From positions 1-45,519 of the forward strand of contig DASTYK010000137.1 of NCBI GenBank assembly GCA_035764935.1: 45,519 nucleotides of DNA. Reading direction: 5' to 3'. How positions within the stretch are numbered: the first letter of the stretch is position 1; every line of letters begins with the position of its first letter. Made by a program: the position numbers and the translations under genes. Positions 8,666-17,231 of this stretch are shown one piece after another. The notes under the pieces were generated by a model. The model did no database searches. It was given only the letters and a program-made list of their open reading frames with translations, and was not told where the DNA came from. The DNA comes from Longimicrobiales bacterium (GTDB lineage: Bacteria; Gemmatimonadota; Gemmatimonadetes; Longimicrobiales; RSA9).

Positions 8666-10035
8666 CGGCCGCCGCCGTGCACGACGTGCCGCGTCTCATC
8701 CGGAACACCCGGTGAGGCTGAGGCGACCCCATGCGCGAATGCCGGCTTGAGCAGCGGCGGCGCGAGGAACGTCGTGAAGATCACCATGATCAGGATGGCG
8801 CTGTACACTGCCGGCGTCAGGATCCCGCTCTGCATCCCGATATGGGCGAAGATCAACCCGACTTCGCCGCGGGGAATCATTCCGACACCGATGGCGATAT
8901 GGCTGAGCTTGTCCCTGCCCCAGCCGACTGCGTAGCCGCTCACGACCTTGCCGACGATCGCGATGAGCAGCAGTGCGCCACCGACGAGCAGGACGTTCAG
9001 GTCGAACCTGTCGGACCAGGGCAGCAGCAGGCGTACATCGACGCCGGCTCCGACCGACACGAAGAAGATCGGCGTGAAGATGTCTGCGACCGGCTTCACC
9101 CGCTCCGTGATCACGTCGAACTGGTTGGTCGAGCTGAGCACGATGCCTGCCGCGAACGCACCGATGATCATGGCCGAGCCGGCGAGGCCCGCGAGCGCGG
9201 CGAACACGAGCGCAAAGGCAAAGGCGCTGACGAGCAGCACGCCCCGGACCTGCATGGAATCGATCAGCCGGAACAGGCGCGGTGCGATCAGGTTGCCGAC
9301 GATGACCGCAACGACGAGGAAGCCGGCAGCGATGACGAACGTCGTTGCGATATTGAAGAGCGAGAGCGCGGCGCCGGCCGCGAGGCCGGTCACGATCGCA
9401 AGGATCACGAGGCCGAGGACGTCGTCCACCACCGCAGCGCCGATGATGACGCGCGCCTCGCGTGTGTGCATCCGGCCGAGGTCGGTCAGCACGCGTGCCG
9501 TGATGCCGACGGACGTTGCCGTGAGCGTGGCCCCGACGAACACCGCGATCATCGTCGAGCTGACGCCCGTCGCCTCGGCGGCGCCGCCGATCGCCGGATC
9601 GGCCAGGTACCAGTACAGGAAGCCGAGCAGGAACGGGACGGCCACGCCCACGACCGCGACGGTGAACGCGGATCCGCCGACGCGGAACATCTCCTTGAGA
9701 TCCGTCTCGAGGCCAATTTCGAAGAGCAGGACCGCGACACCGACTTCGGCGAGCAGGGTGATGATCTCAACCATGCTCCCCTCGGCCGGTATCACGCCGA
9801 GCACGGAGGAGCCGAGAACGACGCCGGCGATCAGCTCGCCGAGTACGGCGGGCTGGCCGATGCGCTCGGCCAGCTCACCGAACAGCTTGGCGGCGATCAG
9901 GATCGCCGCAAACACCAGGAAGAAATGCGGTGCGCTCGTGCCGCCCTCTGCAGGTGCGGAGCCGAGCAGCGACAGGGCCAGGAGCGGCAGCGCCAGCCGT
10001 AGCGCGGTCCGCCCGCGCGAACGCGTCCCTACCAT
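8662..10035 (-). CDS. CPA2-family Na+(K+)/H+ antiporter
   Basis: 457 residues with a cleavable-looking N-terminal hydrophobic segment and about 12 further membrane helices. Family signs are GELIAGVVLGSSVLG, LLFEIGLETDLKEM, the TLTATSVGITARVL unwound-helix region and the VDDVLGLVILAIV motif, whose paired Asp residues bind cation and proton. There is no TrkA-N/RCK domain, so it is shorter than KefB/KefC. It exchanges monovalent cations for protons at the inner membrane; which cation cannot be told. It overlaps the LptE-like gene by 7 bases and hemC by 4, inside the same operon. Confidence 0.9.
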   Translation of the reverse strand: MVGTRSRGRTALRLALPLLALSLLGSAPAEGGTSAPHFFLVFAAILIAAKLFGELAERIGQPAVLGELIAGVVLGSSVLGVIPAEGSMVEIITLLAEVGVAVLLFEIGLETDLKEMFRVGGSAFTVAVVGVAVPFLLGFLYWYLADPAIGGAAEATGVSSTMIAVFVGATLTATSVGITARVLTDLGRMHTREARVIIGAAVVDDVLGLVILAIVTGLAAGAALSLFNIATTFVIAAGFLVVAVIVGNLIAPRLFRLIDSMQVRGVLLVSAFAFALVFAALAGLAGSAMIIGAFAAGIVLSSTNQFDVITERVKPVADIFTPIFFVSVGAGVDVRLLLPWSDRFDLNVLLVGGALLLIAIVGKVVSGYAVGWGRDKLSHIAIGVGMIPRGEVGLIFAHIGMQSGILTPAVYSAILIMVIFTTFLAPPLLKPAFAHGVASASPGVPDETRHVVHGGGR

Positions 10036-10538
10036 TGCTGCTGCGCCCCGTCCAGGATCCGCTGCGCGAGCTGCTCGATCGCGATCACCCGTCCCTGCTC
10101 CTCACTGCCGGATTCCGGACGGTACTCGCCCTGCGCCGTGAGACTGCTTGCGTCCCACAGAATGACGTTGCGTTTCACGTCGATGATCTCCACGGCCACC
10201 GCGATCTCGACGACGTGGACGAGGGGGCGGCTCGGGTCGTTGATGGGATTGCTCTGCGCACGATCGTCGTAGCGCAGGATGCGGCCGCGCACGATCGCGT
10301 CCGCGGACGTCTCGCTGGCCGGCCTCAGCCCGAGCTGGCGCGGCAGCGTTTCCTGAAGATGGTTGTAGACCTGCAGCTCGAGGTCGAACTGCGGAGTGGT
10401 GTTCTCGAAGGGCTCGATGAAGACGGTGCGGACGTCGTTGGGAAAGCCGCCGCCACCGGAGAAGCTGTAGCACGCCGCCGAAGTGAGCAGCAGCACAGCT
10501 GCGAGTATCCGCTCAGCGCGGAACGCGAAAGACATCAT
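10029..10538 (-). CDS. LptE-like outer-membrane lipoprotein
   Basis: 169 residues. A short signal ends in a lipobox-like SAAC (Cys23), followed by YSFSGGGGFPNDVRTVFI, the start typical of LptE/RlpB-type lipoproteins. Later features also fit: FENTTPQFDLE, the DAIVRGRIL strand and a C-terminal helix ending in an amphipathic tail. LptE is the plug of the LptD translocon that delivers LPS to the outer leaflet. The gene overlaps the LolB-like lipoprotein upstream by 26 bases. LptD is not in the window, so the assignment rests on sequence pattern; another small lipoprotein is possible. Confidence 0.75.
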   Translation of the reverse strand: MMSFAFRAERILAAVLLLTSAACYSFSGGGGFPNDVRTVFIEPFENTTPQFDLELQVYNHLQETLPRQLGLRPASETSADAIVRGRILRYDDRAQSNPINDPSRPLVHVVEIAVAVEIIDVKRNVILWDASSLTAQGEYRPESGSEEQGRVIAIEQLAQRILDGAQQQW

Positions 10539-11250
10539 CGGAGAACGCCTCAGTCGGTTCTGCAGTGCGGATGTTCAGTTCGAGCTCGCGAAAGGCGATC
10601 CAGTCGCGGTAGCGCGCGCGTTGCGGCAGGCCGGGGCTCACCGTCCCCTCCAGCTCGACCGTGCGTCGGCCATCCGACCCGTTCTGCCACTCGGCGGAAC
10701 GAAGCATGTCGCCGACGAGACGGAAGCGCCAGCGCTCATCGCCGAGCCGGTACTCCAGCTGTGTTTCCTGATCTGCGACGCCGCCCGCCGACGTGCTCGT
10801 CCCGGTGAGCTCCGCCCCCTCGGGCGGATACAGCACCCCGAGCGCAGCCCAGAGGAGTGCCGGCGGCGGCAGCGCGTCGCCCTCGGCTCCCGGCGGCAGC
10901 TGCATCCTGCCGTGGTCGATAGCCGCCACGAGGTAGGCTTCGCCGCGGGGGCCGAAGAGATCGAGCCGGCCGCGGTACGGCGGCTGCACACGCGCCGCAC
11001 CAGCTCCGTTGTAGCGGGCCTCGCGCTCGCGCAGCGACCAGTCGAACGTCACGTGCAACGGCCCGGTGACGGCAGTGGCTTCGACGAGCCGCTGCGCGAC
11101 CAGGGGCGCCGGGCCGCCGGCCGCGAAATCGCCGGACGATGCGCACGCCACGCACAACACGGCGATCAGCGCGGCGCAGGCACGCACCGGAGTCCTTCGC
11201 GGCAGCGACCGCAGCAGACGGTCGTGCCGACCGGATCGGCTTGCTTCCAT
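10513..11250 (-). CDS. LolB/DUF4292-like lipoprotein
   Basis: 245 residues from the ATG at 11250, which overlaps the upstream stop by one base (TGATG). A GTG at 11187 has a better ribosome site (AAGGA, 6 bases) and would leave a textbook lipoprotein signal MRACAALIAVLCVAC; it is a serious alternative start. The mature part has the pattern of the LolA/LolB fold: a beta sheet with FDWSLREREARYNG, then PPYRGRLDLFGPRGEAYL. Such proteins bind lipid or acyl chains at the envelope. It lies between a lipoprotein-like cyclophilin fusion and an LptE-like gene, which supports an envelope role. Exact function unknown. Confidence 0.72.
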   Translation of the reverse strand: MEASRSGRHDRLLRSLPRRTPVRACAALIAVLCVACASSGDFAAGGPAPLVAQRLVEATAVTGPLHVTFDWSLREREARYNGAGAARVQPPYRGRLDLFGPRGEAYLVAAIDHGRMQLPPGAEGDALPPPALLWAALGVLYPPEGAELTGTSTSAGGVADQETQLEYRLGDERWRFRLVGDMLRSAEWQNGSDGRRTVELEGTVSPGLPQRARYRDWIAFRELELNIRTAEPTEAFSDDVFRVPR

Positions 11251-13286
11251 CAGGGCATTACCTCGATTGCCAGGATTGCATCATCCTGCGCGATTGCGTC
11301 CGCGATGTCCATCCCCCCGACGACCCGGCCGAAAACCGTGTAGCCGCCATCGAGGTGCGGTTGCGGCGAGTGGGTAATGAAGAACTGGCTCCCGCCCGTG
11401 TCGGGCCCGGAGAGCGCCATCCCCAGTGTGCCGCGCCCGTAGCGCAGGCGGTTCATCTCGTCCCTGATCGCGTGGGCCGGCCCGCCGTTGCCGTCACCGC
11501 GCACGTCCCCGTCCTGGAGCACGAAATTCGGGACCACGCGATGCCAGCGCAGCGGAGCACTTGCGTAGTAGCCCGAGCGGATCAGGTCGAGGAAGTTCGC
11601 GACCTTGAGCGGCGCCTCGACCGGTGCGAGCTCGAGCACGATGGCGCCGCGCTCCGTCACGATGCGCGCGCGCGGGCTCGTGCCGGCAAGCGCAGGCACG
11701 ACCAGGGCGCGCACGACCGCACGGTACTCCTCGGTCGTTCTCTCCGTTTCGACCGGAGCCGCTGCGCCCCAGCCGGACCCGATGTGGGTCGCCACCGCGC
11801 GACGGACGATCGCGCTGCGCGCAGGAGAGAACCGCACGAAGAAGGATCGCTCGACGGGGCTGCCGGTCTCGCGCAGGGCGCCCAGCGCCTCCACCGCTGC
11901 GACTGCAGCATCCGTGAGCGAGTCCTGTGCGCTGCGCTCATACGCCTGGAGCAGCAGGGGCAGATCCGTCGGGCGCGGTGCGCGTCCCATCCCACGCGCT
12001 GCCGCGGCGCGCACCATGACGTCAGGTGCGGCCAGTCCTTCGACGAACCAGCGGTATGCGGCGCTGCCGCTCCCGGCAGCCGCGGCGGCGGACGTGAGTG
12101 CTTCCGTCGCCACGCGCGCATCGGCATCGCGTACCAGCCGCTCCAGCACCCCGGCCGACGACGGCCAGGACGCGCCGCCCAACGCGCGCGCCGCGTAGAA
12201 TCGTACCAGCCACTGCTCACTGGCGCTCCACTGATCCGCGATCGCGAGCGCGCCACCGGACTCGACCTGCAGGAGGGCCGCAAGCGCGGCGGCACGCAGG
12301 CTGAGCGGCCGGGACTCCGCGCTCACGACAGCGCGCAATGCGTCCTCGGCATTCGATGCGCCGAGCTCGCCCAGTGCACTGGCCGCCGCGGTCGCCACGT
12401 TGCGGTCCGCGGCATCCAGCAGACCGGCGATCGCGTGCACGTCCGAGCCATCGTGGTAGCCGGCAAGCGTACGAGCGGCCTGGATGACGACGTGAGGGTG
12501 CGGATCGACCAGTGCAGCGCGCAGCGCCTGCTGCGACGCCGCACGCACGCCAGCCGAATCGGCATCCACCGCGCTAAGCGCCCGTGCCGCGTTCACCCGC
12601 ACCCGGTGGTCCGGATCGGCCATGGCCGCGATCAGCCGCTGCACCGCGTCCGGCGCACTCAATCGCATCAGTGCATAGGCAGCGCGCCAGCGCGTCTCCG
12701 GGTCCTGGCTGTCGAGGTGGTCCAGGACGACGTTTACCGCTTCGTCGCTGCGCGGCAGCCGCCAGATCGCGAGCAGTGCTTCGTGCAGAACGAACGACGG
12801 AGCGTCTCCGGTGAGTGCCGGCCACAGGTGCACGGGTGCAGACGACGGCCCGATCATCCCGAGCGCGTGCGCCGCCTCCGCAGCCACCTCCGGGCGCGAC
12901 CATCCCACGGGCGATGCAGCGGACGCGAGCGCTTCCATGGTCGCACGGCTGGAGTCGTTCAGTTCACCGAGTGCGAATGCGGCTGCAGCAGCGACCTGGA
13001 CGTCGTCATCGCCGAGCGCGTCCCGAAGCGGACCCGCGGCCGCGACATCGCCGATACGGCCGCCGGCGAGCGCTGCCTGCTCCCGCACGACGGGGCTCGC
13101 ATCCGCCAGCGAGCCCGTGAGCAGCGCGACGTCGAGCACGCGACGGTCCTGCATTTCGAGCAGTGCGGCGACGCGCGCAATCGCACTCTCGTCGAGTGGC
13201 GCGGGACGCACGGCGGGCGCAGTCGTGACGCGTGCGGGGCCACAGGCGAGCGCCAGGACCAGCAGCAGCTCAGGACGCAGGCGCAT
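11250..13286 (-). CDS. HEAT-repeat/cyclophilin fusion, probable lipoprotein peptidyl-prolyl isomerase
   Basis: 678 residues. The ATG at 13286 starts a short hydrophobic signal ending in a lipobox-like ALAC (Cys15); the upstream TTG lacks a ribosome site. Residues about 40-500 are HEAT-like helical repeats (recurring RVAAALALGEL-type units). The last 145 residues are a cyclophilin domain with WHRVVPNFVLQDGD, the SQFFIT strand and the HLDGGYTVFGRV motif, so catalytic Arg, Gln and Phe are kept. The product should be exported, with the HEAT arm as substrate-binding scaffold and the cyclophilin as proline isomerase acting on envelope proteins. It overlaps the thioesterase gene by 17 bases. Confidence 0.88.
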   Translation of the reverse strand: MRLRPELLLVLALACGPARVTTAPAVRPAPLDESAIARVAALLEMQDRRVLDVALLTGSLADASPVVREQAALAGGRIGDVAAAGPLRDALGDDDVQVAAAAAFALGELNDSSRATMEALASAASPVGWSRPEVAAEAAHALGMIGPSSAPVHLWPALTGDAPSFVLHEALLAIWRLPRSDEAVNVVLDHLDSQDPETRWRAAYALMRLSAPDAVQRLIAAMADPDHRVRVNAARALSAVDADSAGVRAASQQALRAALVDPHPHVVIQAARTLAGYHDGSDVHAIAGLLDAADRNVATAAASALGELGASNAEDALRAVVSAESRPLSLRAAALAALLQVESGGALAIADQWSASEQWLVRFYAARALGGASWPSSAGVLERLVRDADARVATEALTSAAAAAGSGSAAYRWFVEGLAAPDVMVRAAAARGMGRAPRPTDLPLLLQAYERSAQDSLTDAAVAAVEALGALRETGSPVERSFFVRFSPARSAIVRRAVATHIGSGWGAAAPVETERTTEEYRAVVRALVVPALAGTSPRARIVTERGAIVLELAPVEAPLKVANFLDLIRSGYYASAPLRWHRVVPNFVLQDGDVRGDGNGGPAHAIRDEMNRLRYGRGTLGMALSGPDTGGSQFFITHSPQPHLDGGYTVFGRVVGGMDIADAIAQDDAILAIEVMP

Positions 13287-13689
13287 GCACCACGTCCGCG
13301 AAGCGGGCAAGGAGGGACTCGGGAAGTCTGCGAGCCACGCCGCTGGTGTCCATCGCGATCAGCCGGGTGTAGCCGCTCGCCAGGCGGTCGTCGTCGCCGG
13401 CGCGGAGCACCTCGTAGGCGAAGGTCACGGCACGGGACTGGACGCGCTCGATCCGCGTCAGCACACGGACCTCGTCGCCGTAGCGGGCGGGCGCGCCGTA
13501 GCGGATGTGCATCTCGGCGACGGCGAGGAAGATGCCGTCACGCTCGACGTCGGCATAGTCGACGCCGATCTCGCGCATGTAATCGGTGCGGCCCTGCTCG
13601 AACCAGATGATGTAGTTGGAATGGTGCACCACGCCCATCTGATCGCTTTCGACGTAGCGGACGCGAAAGCGCGATTCACCCTGCTTCAT
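13270..13689 (-). CDS. YbgC/4-hydroxybenzoyl-CoA-type acyl-CoA thioesterase
   Basis: 139 residues, single hotdog domain. The family hydrolyses short or aromatic acyl-CoA thioesters in the cytoplasm. The signature YVESDQMGVVHHSNYI gives the catalytic Asp16 and conserved His/Asn, followed by WFEQGRTDYMREIG. YbgC genes often sit with tol-pal; here it lies between ALDH and the HEAT-cyclophilin gene. The ATG overlaps the ALDH stop by four bases. The natural substrate cannot be predicted. Confidence 0.92.
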   Translation of the reverse strand: MKQGESRFRVRYVESDQMGVVHHSNYIIWFEQGRTDYMREIGVDYADVERDGIFLAVAEMHIRYGAPARYGDEVRVLTRIERVQSRAVTFAYEVLRAGDDDRLASGYTRLIAMDTSGVARRLPESLLARFADVVHAPAS

Positions 13690-16094
13690 TCGCCGTATGG
13701 AACCCAGATGTTCTTGACCTGCGTCGCCTGACGCAGGAACTCACGACCGCTTCCCTGCTCCGCGTCGTACCAGTCGCGCTGCACGCCGTGTGCGCACCAG
13801 GTCCGCTTCATGTTGCCCGCGGAAAGGCGTTCCACCTCGGCCGCGCCGCCATCCGCCGGGAAGTACCAGATACCGTCCACGTCGTCGTGCGCTGCGAGGA
13901 CGGGCGCGAGCTCGGCACGACGACCGGTCACGATGTTCACCGTGCCTCCGGGCACGTCGGAGGTGTCGAGCACCTGGTAGAGATCGGTGGCCGCAAGCGG
14001 AGCGCGCTCCGAGGGAACGACCACGACGCGGTTGCCCATGGCAATGGCGGGGGCGATCGCGCTCACCAGCCCCAGCAGCGGCGCCTCGTCCGTGCAGACG
14101 ATGCCGAGCACGCCGATCGGTTCGGGCATGGCGAGAGTGACATTGCGGAACGGCGTCGGGTGCACGCGCCCGTCGTACTTGTCCGCGTATGCGGCGGCCT
14201 GGAACAACCGCTCGACGGAGCGTGCGACCTCCTCGTCGGCGTCGCGCGGTGCGGGATCGCCCGCTCGCAGCCGGTCCGCGAGCTCGGCGGCGCGCGCTGC
14301 CAGGTTCTCGGCAACGTAGTAGAGCACCTGCGCACGGTTGTGCGCGGTGGTGCTCGACCATGCGCGTGCTGCGTGCGCGGCCTCGACCGCGTTGCGGATG
14401 TCCTTGCGGTTCCCGTGCGCGACGTCACCGATCACTGCACCGTCAGCCCCCCGCACGGCGAGGCTGTACCCCTGGTCGGGCCGTGCCTGCCTGCCGCCGA
14501 TGTAGAGCTTGGGCGTGCGATCGATGGGCGGCAGCGAACCGTCACCTGCGGCTGTCGCGATCGGGGGCTGCGCAGCCGCGGCCTCTGCCTGCTCCGACGA
14601 CCGCGTCGTCCTCGCCCCGTCGCGTGCTGCACGCTCCCAGCGCGGCCGCAGGTACTCGTACATTCCCTCGCGCCCGCCCTCGCGGCCGAATCCGCTTTCG
14701 CGGTAGCCGCCGAACCCGGACGCCGCATCGAACTGGTTGGTGCAGTTGATCCAGACGGTGCCCGCCCTGATGCGCGGTGCGATGTCCAGCGCGAGGTTCA
14801 CGCTCTCCGTCCAGACGGAGGCCGCAAGGCCGTAGCGCGTGTTGTTCGCCAGCTCGACCGCTTCGTCGGGGGTGCGGAACGTCATCAGCACGACGACCGG
14901 TCCGAATATCTCCACCTGCGCGATGGTCGCCGCGGGCGCAACATCGGTGAAGAGGGTCGGCGGATAGAAGCACCCCTCCTGCGGGCAGCGCCAGGACGGC
15001 TGCCACATCGTTGCGCCCTCGTCCACGCCCTGCTGCACGAGCGATTCGATGCGCTCCAATTGCACGGGCGCCACGATCGCGCCGATGTCCACACCCTTGT
15101 CGAGCGGGTCACCGACCCGGAGTGCTTCCATGCGCGCACGCAGCTTCGCGACGAGCCGCTCCGCGATCCCCTCCTGCGCGAGGATGCGCGAGCCGGCACA
15201 GCAGACCTGTCCCTGGTTGAACCAGATCGCATCGACCACACCTTCCACGACGCTGTCCAGGTCCGCGTCCTCGAAGACGACGAAGGGCGATTTGCCGCCC
15301 AGCTCGAGGGACAGCTTCTTCCCCGTGCCGGCGGTTGCCGTGCGGATGATGCGGCCGACATCCGTCGACCCGGTGAACGCGATCTTGTCGACATCGGGGT
15401 GCGCGACCAGTGCCGCGCCGGTGTCGCCGTCGCCGGTGACGACGTTGACCACGCCGGGTGGCAGTCCGATCTCGCTGCACAGCTCAGCGAAGCGCAGCGC
15501 AGTGAGCGGGGTGTACTCCGCGGGCTTGAGCACGACGGTGTTACCGGCCGCGAGTGCGGGCGCGATCTTCCACGCCAGCATGAGCAGCGGGAAATTCCAC
15601 GGGATGATCTGCCCTACGACACCCACTGGCTCATGGCCGGCGAACTCTTCGTCCAGGAGCTGCGCCCAGCCGGCGTGATGATAGAAATGGCGTGCGACGA
15701 GGGGGACGTCGATGTCACGCGACTCGCGGATCGGCTTGCCGTTGTCCAGCGACTCCAGCACGGCGAACATGCGCGCGTGCTTCTGGACGTGGCGTGCGAT
15801 CGCGTACAGCCAGCGCGCGCGGACATGGCCGGGCAGTGCCCGCCAGGCCGGCAGTGCAGCCCGCGCCGCGGCAACGGCCGCGGCCACGTCCTCCGGCGTC
15901 CCTTGCGCGACCTGCGCGAGCGGCTCGTTGCGTGCGGGATTGGTCGTTTCGAACGTGTCCGCGGCCTCTCGCCAGGCGCCATCGACGTAGTGGCCGAAGC
16001 GGCGGCCATGCCCATCGAGCCAGGCCTCGGCGGCGGTCGTGCTCTCGGGCGCGGGGCCGTACTCGAGCGTGCGGAAGATCTCGGCGATGCTCAC
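13686..16094 (-). CDS. Two-domain aldehyde dehydrogenase, ALDH16-like
   Basis: 802 residues. Residues about 30-500 form a complete NAD(P)-dependent aldehyde dehydrogenase: PWNFPLL (Asn167), LELGGKSP (Glu264), NQGQVCCAG (Cys298 catalytic), and the EIFGPVV motif. Residues about 540-802 are a second, shorter ALDH-like domain (LYIGGRQA..., PIGVLGIVC, VNIVTG) with no catalytic Cys; this is the ALDH16 architecture. GTG at 16094 is chosen: GAGG lies 7 bases upstream and the reading frame above it runs into deoC. Eight bases separate it from the deoC stop. Since deoC yields acetaldehyde, oxidation of acetaldehyde is a reasonable but unproved job. Confidence 0.93.
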   Translation of the reverse strand: MSIAEIFRTLEYGPAPESTTAAEAWLDGHGRRFGHYVDGAWREAADTFETTNPARNEPLAQVAQGTPEDVAAAVAAARAALPAWRALPGHVRARWLYAIARHVQKHARMFAVLESLDNGKPIRESRDIDVPLVARHFYHHAGWAQLLDEEFAGHEPVGVVGQIIPWNFPLLMLAWKIAPALAAGNTVVLKPAEYTPLTALRFAELCSEIGLPPGVVNVVTGDGDTGAALVAHPDVDKIAFTGSTDVGRIIRTATAGTGKKLSLELGGKSPFVVFEDADLDSVVEGVVDAIWFNQGQVCCAGSRILAQEGIAERLVAKLRARMEALRVGDPLDKGVDIGAIVAPVQLERIESLVQQGVDEGATMWQPSWRCPQEGCFYPPTLFTDVAPAATIAQVEIFGPVVVLMTFRTPDEAVELANNTRYGLAASVWTESVNLALDIAPRIRAGTVWINCTNQFDAASGFGGYRESGFGREGGREGMYEYLRPRWERAARDGARTTRSSEQAEAAAAQPPIATAAGDGSLPPIDRTPKLYIGGRQARPDQGYSLAVRGADGAVIGDVAHGNRKDIRNAVEAAHAARAWSSTTAHNRAQVLYYVAENLAARAAELADRLRAGDPAPRDADEEVARSVERLFQAAAYADKYDGRVHPTPFRNVTLAMPEPIGVLGIVCTDEAPLLGLVSAIAPAIAMGNRVVVVPSERAPLAATDLYQVLDTSDVPGGTVNIVTGRRAELAPVLAAHDDVDGIWYFPADGGAAEVERLSAGNMKRTWCAHGVQRDWYDAEQGSGREFLRQATQVKNIWVPYGE

Positions 16095-16102
16095 GTTCTG
16101 CC

Positions 16103-17107
16103 TCAGGCCATGGGGTGACGCCACGCCGCCGAATAGCGGCCGGTCACGTGGTGCTCGAGCTGGCGCTCGATGTCGCCCAGCAGCGAGCTCGCGCCGAACC
16201 GGAACAGGTCGGGCTGGAGCCAGCGCGTGCCCAGCTCCTCCCTGATCAGCAGCATCCACTCGATGGCGTGCTTCGCGGTGCGGATCCCGCCGGCCGGCTT
16301 GAAGCCGACCTGGTGGCCAGTGCGCTCGAGATACTCCCGGATCGTGCGCGCCATCACGAGCGAGACGGGCAGCGTCGCGTTCACCGGCTCCTTGCCCGTC
16401 GACGTCTTCACGAAGTCGGCGCCGCCCATCATGCACACGAGGCTCGCGCGCGCAACGTTGCGCAGCATGCCGAGCTCGCCGGTCGCGAGAATCGTCTTCA
16501 TGTGCGCGTCGCCGCATGCCGCGCGAAACGCACGCACCTCGTCGTAGAGCGCTTCCCAGTTGCCGGTGAGCACGTGCGCGCGGGTGATCACGACGTCGAT
16601 CTCCTGCGCGCCCGCATCGACGGATGCGCGGATCTCGGCCAGCCGCTGCGGAAAGGGGGACAGCCCCGCGGGAAAACCCGTGGACACGGCTGCAACCGGG
16701 ATGTCGGAGCCATGCAGCGCCGCTACCGCCGTCTCGACCCACGCGTGGTAGACGCAGACTGCGGCGGTCCGGATCGGCAGCCCGGTTGCGCCGAGCGCCT
16801 CGAGCAGGTCGGCGCGCACCGGATGACGAGCCTTGGCGCAGAGACGCAGCACGGTGCCGCGCGTGTCGTCGCCGGACAGCGTGGTCAGGTCGATCAGCGT
16901 GATGGCCCGCAGCAGCCACGCGGCCTGCCAGTCCTTCTTCACGCTGCGACGCGTGCCGATCGTGGCCGACCGCCGCTCGACCGCGCTGCGGTTCACGCGC
17001 ACGTCACGGATCCAGTCGAGCTCCAGCGGGAACCCCGGGTTGCGTGCGTGCCCGGTGGGCGACGCGGCCGGGCGCACGGGCGCCTTTGTCACTTCAGCAG
17101 GGGCCAT
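16103..17107 (-). CDS. deoC: Deoxyribose-phosphate aldolase
   Basis: 334 residues, the longer eukaryote-like DERA type. It splits 2-deoxyribose 5-phosphate into glyceraldehyde 3-phosphate and acetaldehyde in deoxynucleoside salvage. Catalytic residues are visible: Asp171 (QEIDVVI), Schiff-base Lys234 (FVKTSTG) and Lys270 (VGFKPAGGIR). The ATG at 17107 has an AGGA ribosome site; the frame continues upstream to 17764 through lpxH antisense and is not used. It is the first gene of the eleven-gene minus-strand run and is divergent from lpxH with 124 bases between starts, which must hold both promoters. Confidence 0.96.
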   Translation of the reverse strand: MAPAEVTKAPVRPAASPTGHARNPGFPLELDWIRDVRVNRSAVERRSATIGTRRSVKKDWQAAWLLRAITLIDLTTLSGDDTRGTVLRLCAKARHPVRADLLEALGATGLPIRTAAVCVYHAWVETAVAALHGSDIPVAAVSTGFPAGLSPFPQRLAEIRASVDAGAQEIDVVITRAHVLTGNWEALYDEVRAFRAACGDAHMKTILATGELGMLRNVARASLVCMMGGADFVKTSTGKEPVNATLPVSLVMARTIREYLERTGHQVGFKPAGGIRTAKHAIEWMLLIREELGTRWLQPDLFRFGASSLLGDIERQLEHHVTGRYSAAWRHPMA

Positions 17108-17231
17108 GGTCCTCGTGGATGAGGAGCGGACGTACTCGCCTCGTCCAGTAACATACATCGCCGGTCGCGCCGCATACAGCCGAGCCGCCGTCTGCTTGCG
17201 GGCGCGGCCGTGCGCCGTAGCTTCGCGGCTG

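Noticed and set aside
8731-10002. 423-residue plus-strand ORF
   Set aside because: It lies antisense to the antiporter gene and reads as D/H/R/Q-rich low-complexity, the usual shadow of a membrane-protein gene in GC-rich DNA.
11139-13610. 823-residue plus-strand ORF
   Set aside because: It is Arg/His-rich antisense shadow of the HEAT-cyclophilin gene, which has clear domain motifs.
13686-16919. 1077-residue reading frame covering ALDH
   Set aside because: The first 275 residues are out-of-frame deoC sequence; the ALDH starts at the GTG at 16094.
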